This document shows, piece after piece, positions 1 to 4,973 of a stretch of DNA of 12,343 nucleotides. The notes beneath the pieces are model-generated. The model was not told the DNA's origin and did not search any database. It worked only from the letters and a program-made list of their open reading frames with translations. The stretch lies in NCBI GenBank assembly GCA_003167305.1, contig PMTP01000172.1, positions 1,340 to 13,682 of the forward strand, read 5' to 3'. The stretch is from Acidobacteriaceae bacterium (GTDB lineage: Bacteria; Acidobacteriota; Terriglobia; Terriglobales; Acidobacteriaceae). Numbering within the stretch: position 1 is the first letter of the stretch; each line of letters opens with the position of its first letter. Both the position numbers and the translations under genes were made by a program.

Positions 1-344
1 AGGCTGCCGTCCTCGGCCTGGTCCAGGTCGGTGACTTCGACGATGTTGGGGTGGCGCAACTGGTAGGCGGCGCGCGCCTCCATGCGGAAGCGCTTGATGA
101 ACCTGGGGTCCTTGCCCAGATCGCCGGTGAGGAACTTCAGCGCCACCCGCCCGCCCAGCATCATGTGCTCCGCCTGGTAGACCACGCCCATGCCGCCCTG
201 GCCCAGCTTGCGCGTTATGCGGTATTTGCCGCGCACCAGCGAACCCGCTGCCAGCTCGTGGGAGACAATCAGCATCGCCCCGTCCGTGGGACAGGTGTGG
301 TGCTGGTCGGGATAGTCGGTATCGCAGACGGGACAAGTCTTCAT
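1..344 (-). CDS. Ser/Thr protein kinase with N-terminal zinc ribbon (partial, cut by window edge)
   Basis: The first 114 residues of a bacterial (Hanks-type) Ser/Thr kinase are visible, starting at ATG 344-342 and running off the left edge. Residues 4-22 form a small zinc ribbon: CPVC at 4-7, then YPD and CPTDG at 18-22. The kinase N-lobe follows: glycine loop GQGGMGVVY at about 48-56, VALK with the ATP-binding lysine at 70, and the RHPNIVEV strand at 98-105. The catalytic HRD and DFG motifs lie outside the window. An AAGG about 8 bases before the start is a plausible ribosome site. The gene is divergent from the three-FHA ABC exporter, with 165 bp between the two starts. A kinase next to an FHA exporter suggests, but does not prove, that the exporter is a substrate. 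Whether the full protein has a membrane span or TPR tail cannot be seen. Confidence 0.93.
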   Translation of the reverse strand, partial: MKTCPVCDTDYPDQHHTCPTDGAMLIVSHELAAGSLVRGKYRITRKLGQGGMGVVYQAEHMMLGGRVALKFLTGDLGKDPRFIKRFRMEARAAYQLRHPNIVEVTDLDQAEDGS

Positions 345-383
345 CGCTGGCGCCTTGCAGGGAGCCGAAGATTGGCTGGCGAC

Positions 384-392
384 AGAATACCA
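384..392 (-). promoter_or_regulatory. Possible extended -10 element for the zinc-ribbon kinase
   Basis: Read on the minus strand these bases are TGGTATTCT, an extended -10 form (TG-N-TATTCT, four of six matches to TATAAT), about 40 bases before the kinase start. No convincing -35 box lies 16-18 bp upstream. The assignment rests on the motif and its position in the AT-richer divergent gap. Confidence 0.2.
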
Positions 393-509
393 CGCCCCGT
401 TTGCCTTCCATTCATTTGAGTAAATTTGGCTTTTTTGTCCTTTTTTGCACTGCTATTTTCATCTGTAGCGCTCCCGTGCTACAGTGTGAGCAATCCGGAA
501 TACCTTTTT

Positions 510-3329
510 ATGTCAAAAGATGATTTCAGACCGAAGACCGAATGGTTAATCGGGCGGGGCAGCGACTGCGACCTGGTGGTGCCGGAAGCAGCGGTTTCCT
601 CCCAACATTGCCGCCTCACGCAACGGGTCGATGGCTTCCTGCTGGAAGACCTGGGCTCGAAAAACGGCACTTTTGTGAACGGGGCGAAGATTGCGCCCGG
701 CGTGCCGGTCAAGGTGCAGAACGGAGCCAAAGTGACGCTGGGCGGCTCTGTGCCGATGCCCTGGCCCGTCGCTTCCTCCAGCCTGGATTCGGGCAGGGTC
801 GCGCGCCCCCTGGCAAACACCGGCAGCCGCACGATTACCATCGGGCGCTCCCCGGAATCCGATGTTCAGATCGATCTGCCCATCGTCAGTTGGAATCACG
901 CCGTTATCTACGACGAGAACGGCAAGTACTTCATCGAGGACCGCAACTCGAGCAACGGGACCGCCATCAACGAGCTGAGCAACCGCATCCAGCGCGCCAT
1001 GCTGGATACCTCCGACGAGGTCTACCTCGGCTCCTACAAGATCTCCGCCGCGCAGCTTCTCGATCTGGAGACCAAGGTCGAGATTGGCGAGGCCTCCTTC
1101 CAGACCGTTGCCTTCAGCAGCGAGACGATGGAGGTTGGGCGCGACCCCAAGTGCGAGATTCCCCTCGATCTGCCCATGGTCAGCTGGCGTCACGCCCGCC
1201 TCACCCGCACCCCGGCGGGCATTCTGGTCGAGGATCTCGGCTCCCGCAACGGAACTTATGTCAACGGTATCCGCGTCACCGGCAGGGTGCTGGCCAAGGC
1301 AGGCCAGGAGATCGGCCTGGGCAGCGTACGCTTCCAGTTGCTGGAGAACGGCGAGCTGGCGCAGCGCGACTACAACGGCAAGGTCACCATCGAAGCCAAG
1401 GACATTGTCGTCAACGCCCCCAACGGCAAGCGTCTGCTGGACGCCGTCTCGCTCACCGTCTTCCCGTACGAGCTGGTGGCGCTGATGGGTCCGGCCGGCG
1501 CCGGCAAAACCACCCTGCTCAAGGCCCTCAACGGCTACACCCGCCCGGTGCAGGGAACCGTGCTCTTCCGCGGCCAGAACCTCTACGACTTCTACGACCT
1601 CTACCGGCACATGATGGGCTACGTGCCCCAGGACGACATCGTCCATCCCCAGTTGACCGTCCGCCAGGCGCTCTACTTCTCCGCCCGCCTGCGCACCGAC
1701 CTGACTGATGCCGAGATCGATACGCGCGCCCAGAAGGTTCTCTACAACCTGGGTATCCCGGACAAGATCGACACCGTGATCGGCTCGCCGGAAAAAAAGA
1801 CCCTCAGCGGTGGCCAGCGCAAACGCGTCAACATCGCCCTGGAACTCATCACCGACACCCCGGTGCTCTTTCTCGACGAGCCCACCAGCGGCCTGTCGTC
1901 TTACGACGCCGAGTCGGTCGTCGATCTCCTGAAGGAGCTGTCGAAGACCGGCAAAACCATCCTCACTACGATCCACCAGCCCAGCCTCAAGGTCTACAAG
2001 CAATTCGATGACCTGCTCATGGTCTCGCGCGACCGGGGAGAGAAGCCCGGCGCGGTGGTCTTCTTCGGGCCGGCTTATCCGGATTCGATCCAGTTCTTCA
2101 ATCCGCCCACCACCGGCGCGCCCATCAAGCCGCAGGAGTTGAATCCGGAGATGCTCTTCTCCGGCATGAACCAGATTCCGGAAGCCAACCGCACCGAGAA
2201 CTGGCGCCTCCGCTACATGGCCTCCCGCTACCGTCAGGAGTTCGTCACCAACCGCAGCGGCAAGCAGCCGGCCGCCACCGACAATCCCGGCGGAGAGAAG
2301 CCGCACCGCCAGTTCGGCTTCGGCCAATGGCTGGCACTAGTCAAGCGCAACGTCATCGTTCGGCTCCAGGACAAGGCCCAGACCGCCATTCTGCTCTTGC
2401 AGGCGCCGCTCTTCGCCGTGCTCGTCACGCTGGTCAACTACCCCCTGCGCGCCAACCATTTCGACGAAATCTCCGAGAAGCTGCCCATCGTCCACTTCCT
2501 CATGGTGGTGGCCGCCATCTGGTTCGGCTGCAACAACGCCGCCCGCGACATCGTAGGCGAATGGACCATCTACAAACGCGAGCGCATGGTCACGCTCAAG
2601 CTCTTCCCTTACGTCTTCTCCAAGCTGGCGGTGCTGCTCGGCTTGTGCATCTTCCAGTGCGGCTCCATGCTGGCCATCGTCTATCTGGCCTGCGGGCTGC
2701 ACAGCAACTTCGGCTGGGATTTCGTCGTCCTGCTCCTCTCTTCGATGATCGGCGCGGGCCTCGGCCTGTCCATCTCGGCGTTCTCCAAAACCAATGAGAG
2801 CGCCATTGCCCTGCTGCCCGTGGTCCTGCTGCCCATCATCGCGCTGGGCGGCGGCATGAGGCCCATCTACCTGATGCCCAAGGCCGGCCAGATCCTCAGC
2901 ACCATCATTCCATCGCGCTGGTCCTATGAGGCCAATCTCCTCCATGAGGCCGAGGCCAAGCAGTGGGGACAGAACCAGCCGGTTCCCGACATGACCTGCA
3001 ATTTGTTTTCCGAGAGCGAGAACAAGAACGTCAACCCGGTCCTGGTCTCGCCCGACCCCAACGACCTGAACCCTTCGCTCAACATTAAGGGAGACGCGGC
3101 CGAGGGCAGCATTCCCCGCTACCTGATCACCTTCACCGATCCCAACGGAACCGAGCGCGTCTGCCGCGCCACCGCCGACGAGAAGTATCCGCGCGTCAAC
3201 CCTACCGACCACGCCGTCGCCTACCGCCATCGCTTCCGCGACTCGGTGGCCGTGCTCTCCGCGATGCTGCTGATGCTGGTCGCCGCGGTCATCGCCATCC
3301 TCCGCAAACGGGATAAGGATCCGCAGTGA
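510..3329 (+). CDS. Three-FHA-domain ABC exporter (ABCG-like, ATPase and permease fused)
   Basis: A 939-residue half-transporter. Three FHA domains come first, each with the GR / SxxH / NGT signature: FHA1 (G15-R16, SSQH 30-33, NGTFVN 52-57), FHA2 (GR 112-113, SWNH 127-130, NGT 149-151) and FHA3 (GR 210-211, SWRH 225-228, NGT 247-249). The ATPase follows: Walker A GPAGAGKTT 327-335, Q-loop near 373, signature LSGGQ 432-436, Walker B VLFLDEP 452-458, H-loop His 489. Six membrane spans lie at about 623-643, 658-676, 702-727, 736-757, 764-785 and 913-931, with a large loop between spans 5 and 6. ATPase-before-permease order fits the ABCG/ABC-2 class; the cargo is unknown. An open frame extends upstream to TTG 426, but ATG 510 is preferred: GGAA sits 9 bases before it, the extension is AT-rich, and an N-terminal hydrophobic stretch would suit cytoplasmic FHA domains poorly. 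Mycobacterial Rv1747 is a two-FHA analogue. Confidence 0.95.
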   Translation: MSKDDFRPKTEWLIGRGSDCDLVVPEAAVSSQHCRLTQRVDGFLLEDLGSKNGTFVNGAKIAPGVPVKVQNGAKVTLGGSVPMPWPVASSSLDSGRVARPLANTGSRTITIGRSPESDVQIDLPIVSWNHAVIYDENGKYFIEDRNSSNGTAINELSNRIQRAMLDTSDEVYLGSYKISAAQLLDLETKVEIGEASFQTVAFSSETMEVGRDPKCEIPLDLPMVSWRHARLTRTPAGILVEDLGSRNGTYVNGIRVTGRVLAKAGQEIGLGSVRFQLLENGELAQRDYNGKVTIEAKDIVVNAPNGKRLLDAVSLTVFPYELVALMGPAGAGKTTLLKALNGYTRPVQGTVLFRGQNLYDFYDLYRHMMGYVPQDDIVHPQLTVRQALYFSARLRTDLTDAEIDTRAQKVLYNLGIPDKIDTVIGSPEKKTLSGGQRKRVNIALELITDTPVLFLDEPTSGLSSYDAESVVDLLKELSKTGKTILTTIHQPSLKVYKQFDDLLMVSRDRGEKPGAVVFFGPAYPDSIQFFNPPTTGAPIKPQELNPEMLFSGMNQIPEANRTENWRLRYMASRYRQEFVTNRSGKQPAATDNPGGEKPHRQFGFGQWLALVKRNVIVRLQDKAQTAILLLQAPLFAVLVTLVNYPLRANHFDEISEKLPIVHFLMVVAAIWFGCNNAARDIVGEWTIYKRERMVTLKLFPYVFSKLAVLLGLCIFQCGSMLAIVYLACGLHSNFGWDFVVLLLSSMIGAGLGLSISAFSKTNESAIALLPVVLLPIIALGGGMRPIYLMPKAGQILSTIIPSRWSYEANLLHEAEAKQWGQNQPVPDMTCNLFSESENKNVNPVLVSPDPNDLNPSLNIKGDAAEGSIPRYLITFTDPNGTERVCRATADEKYPRVNPTDHAVAYRHRFRDSVAVLSAMLLMLVAAVIAILRKRDKDPQ

Positions 3330-3333
3330 GATC

Positions 3334-3371
3334 AGGGAACAGGGGTCAGGGATCAGGGATCAGGGATCAGG
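3334..3371. repeat. 7-bp tandem repeat (AGGGATC)n
   Basis: Five head-to-tail 7-mers begin five bases after the exporter stop: AGGGAAC, AGGGGTC, then three perfect AGGGATC, and a final partial AGG. The unit length is not a multiple of three, consistent with a non-coding, slippage-prone tract. Confidence 0.85.
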
Positions 3372-3406
3372 CAATGTTGATAGGAAGCGTGGAATCGGCA
3401 GGCTTT

Positions 3407-3431
3407 GCCAGGGCGCGACTTCAGCCGCGCC
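3407..3431 (-). repeat. CTGAAG hairpin repeat, copy B
   Basis: On the minus strand this 25-base unit matches the one at 10541-10565 at 21 of 25 positions. It folds into a 9-bp stem closed over GA, with one G:T wobble. Relative to the other copy, an A:T pair is replaced by G:C, so pairing is kept. It sits between two convergent genes (exporter, + ; cyclase-like protein, -), so it may act as a terminator or REP-type element. No T-run follows it on the minus strand; a TTT follows the stem on the plus strand. Confidence 0.7.
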
Positions 3432-3463
3432 TTTGCAAAATATCTACATCATCAGAGCTTGCT

Positions 3464-4732
3464 TCAGTTTTGCGAGGAGCCATCGGCTTCGGCTGCCGCC
3501 ATTCGGGCGCGCTCCATGCCTTCCTTGGCGCGCGCATTGCCGGGATCGCAGGCCAGCACGGCAACGAATTGCCTCTTGGCGTCGTTATACTTGCCGCGCC
3601 CCAGGTTCTTCCAGGCCTGATCGATCAGGCCGCTGTATTGGCTTGGGTCCATATCGCAGCGGGCATTGCTGCTCGCTCTTGAGGGCGGAGGCTCGGCAGG
3701 TTTGGGAGCGGGTCTCTCTCTCTCTGGTGCGGGCGCGGGCGCGACAGGAGGAGGCTTGACCTCAGCCTTGGCGGGATTCTGCGGCGTCTTGGCTGCCGCA
3801 GGAGCTCCGTTGCGCTCCTGTTTGGCCGGGCGCGCGGCAGGGCCTGACGACGACGCGGGACCGCCTTGAGCAGCCGTCGCCGGCTGCTGCTCAGTCTGGG
3901 GTTGAGTCTGAGCCTGAGTCTGATCCGGGGTGGGGGCCGGGTTCGATTTTCCTTGGGTGAAATAAAAGATCGCCGCGCCAACGACGACCAGCGCCGCCAC
4001 GGCTATGCCGATCATCTTCCCGCGTGAACTCCCGCGCGCGTTTTCAGGCTCGCGCATATAATCCGCTTCGGCGTGGCCGGCATAATCCGCGTGCGCGGCG
4101 GGCGGCTGCTCCTGGTGTTCGGGATGATCCACGCCGTGCTGTTCGACCAGTTGGGCGAGAATCTGTTCGTCATAGGAGCGGGTCGACTGGCTTTCAGGGG
4201 CGCGCCACACGAGTTCCCAAAGGCCGTCCCCGGAGGCCACCTGCAAGGGAAAGCCGGGCAGGCGGTCAAAGGGCTGGCTGGCCTTTTCCGTCAGCAGAAT
4301 CTCTCCCGGCGCTGCCTGTTCGAGGGAATGAAGAGCATCCTCGGCTATCGTCTCGCCGTGCTCCTCATCCGGGGAGTGAACCAGGAGGGCAAGGGAGGTC
4401 GCCTGCAGGCGCTCGGCTTCGGAGAATCCCTGGACCGCCCACTGGAGACGCCGCGCGGCAAAAACAGCCGTCTGGAAGGTGGGGAAAGTCGCGGTTAGAA
4501 CTTCCCCCTGGCGGGAGGCCGGAATGCCCTCCGAGGCGGCAATCAGGTCAAGAATCAGGCAGGCAGCCGGGCTTTCGTTCTCCCAGAGCGACGGCAGGGA
4601 CTCGGAATTGCCGGAGGGCGCCCACAGACGGACCGAGAGGCAGGCTTCGCGGGGAGCAGCAATTCCCTGAGTTCTGGTGGAATTTTGCGCCTGCGCCCGT
4701 TCAGGTTTTCGAGATTGGGTAGACACTGCCAT
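3464..4732 (-). CDS. Single-span membrane protein: degenerate cyclase-like domain, Pro/Ala/Gln linker, TPR-like tail
   Basis: A 422-residue protein of no recognised named family. Residues about 31-177 follow the outline of a class III adenylate/guanylate cyclase domain: GEVLTATFPTFQTAV (76-90) sits where GDG-hydrophobic-AVF is usual, and LEQAAPGEILLTEKA (137-151) matches the common LEALAxPGQILVSExA segment. The two metal-binding aspartates appear missing (the equivalents are near Ala 38 and Glu 77), so catalysis is unlikely. One membrane span lies at 240-258. A long linker rich in Pro, Ala and Gln (262-352) follows, then a TPR-like helical pair (361-413). With the basic RGK before the span, the cyclase-like part is probably cytoplasmic. 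Start ATG 4732 has a good AAGGA site 4 bases upstream. The stop TGA lies inside a CTGAAGC sequence next to a hairpin repeat. It may be a scaffold or ligand sensor in the kinase network (inference). Confidence 0.88.
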   Translation of the reverse strand: MAVSTQSRKPERAQAQNSTRTQGIAAPREACLSVRLWAPSGNSESLPSLWENESPAACLILDLIAASEGIPASRQGEVLTATFPTFQTAVFAARRLQWAVQGFSEAERLQATSLALLVHSPDEEHGETIAEDALHSLEQAAPGEILLTEKASQPFDRLPGFPLQVASGDGLWELVWRAPESQSTRSYDEQILAQLVEQHGVDHPEHQEQPPAAHADYAGHAEADYMREPENARGSSRGKMIGIAVAALVVVGAAIFYFTQGKSNPAPTPDQTQAQTQPQTEQQPATAAQGGPASSSGPAARPAKQERNGAPAAAKTPQNPAKAEVKPPPVAPAPAPERERPAPKPAEPPPSRASSNARCDMDPSQYSGLIDQAWKNLGRGKYNDAKRQFVAVLACDPGNARAKEGMERARMAAAEADGSSQN

Positions 4733-4763
4733 TTTTTCCTTGTATGGTCACTTTACAGCCTTA

Positions 4764-4792
4764 GACATACCGCCGTCGAAAATAAATTGCAA
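4764..4792 (-). promoter_or_regulatory. Candidate promoter for the cyclase-like gene
   Basis: On the minus strand TTGCAA (4792-4787) and TATGTC (4769-4764) are separated by exactly 17 bp, ending 31 bases before the start codon. Matches to the sigma-70 consensus are modest (4/6 and 3/6), so this is a best guess. Confidence 0.3.
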
Positions 4793-4815
4793 CCTTCAGG
4801 GGGAAGTGATAGCGT
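4787..4815 (+). promoter_or_regulatory. Candidate promoter for the exported-protein/kinase operon
   Basis: TTGCAA (4787-4792) and an extended -10 TGATAGCGT (4807-4815) have a 17-bp spacer. The TTGCAA is self-complementary, so the same six bases could serve as the -35 of the leftward promoter too. An alternative -10, TAAAAT at 4837-4842, matches the consensus better (5/6) but lacks a clear -35. Confidence 0.25.
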
Positions 4816-4901
4816 AGCAGAAAACGCAAGAGGGCGTAAAATTTGTTTTCTGCTTCATGAGAGTCTCCCCTCGGTAACGCAGAAACAGCGTTCCTCTTGC
4901 G
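4816..4901 (+). promoter_or_regulatory. Possible structured leader with pseudoknot topology
   Basis: AGCAGAAAAC (4816-4825) and GTTTTCTGCT (4845-4854) are a perfect 10-bp inverted repeat with a 19-base loop. Within that loop GCAAGAGG (4826-4833) is perfectly complementary to CCTCTTGC (4893-4900). Between them AACGC (4876-4880) and GCGTT (4888-4892) make a 5-bp hairpin directly beside the last arm. Together they describe an H-type pseudoknot plus hairpin 72 bases before the start at 4974. The first dyad could instead be a protein operator, since it flanks the TAAAAT sequence. Confidence 0.3.
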
Positions 4902-4963
4902 AGCTAAGAGAAGCGCTGGCGCTGGCTTTCAGGCGGGAAAATCGGCTTATTTGACCAGCTCAC

Positions 4964-4970
4964 AGGGGAA
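4964..4970 (+). promoter_or_regulatory. Ribosome binding site AGGGGAA
   Basis: AGGGGAA ends three bases before ATG 4974 and fixes that start for the exported TPR-like protein. Confidence 0.7.
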
Positions 4971-4973
4971 ATT

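Noticed and set aside
426..509. Upstream extension of the exporter from TTG 426, which would add a hydrophobic, signal-like N-terminus ending near LPC
   Set aside because: The extension is AT-rich, lacks basic residues before its hydrophobic run, and would suit cytoplasmic FHA domains poorly. ATG 510 has GGAA at good spacing.
546..2327. A 593-codon open frame on the minus strand across the exporter
   Set aside because: It is the antisense shadow of a gene with clear FHA and ABC motifs; its translation is low-complexity, with no domain.
4685..4954. An 89-codon plus-strand frame in the divergent intergenic region
   Set aside because: It begins inside the minus-strand gene, covers the candidate promoters and dyads, and shows no recognisable motif.
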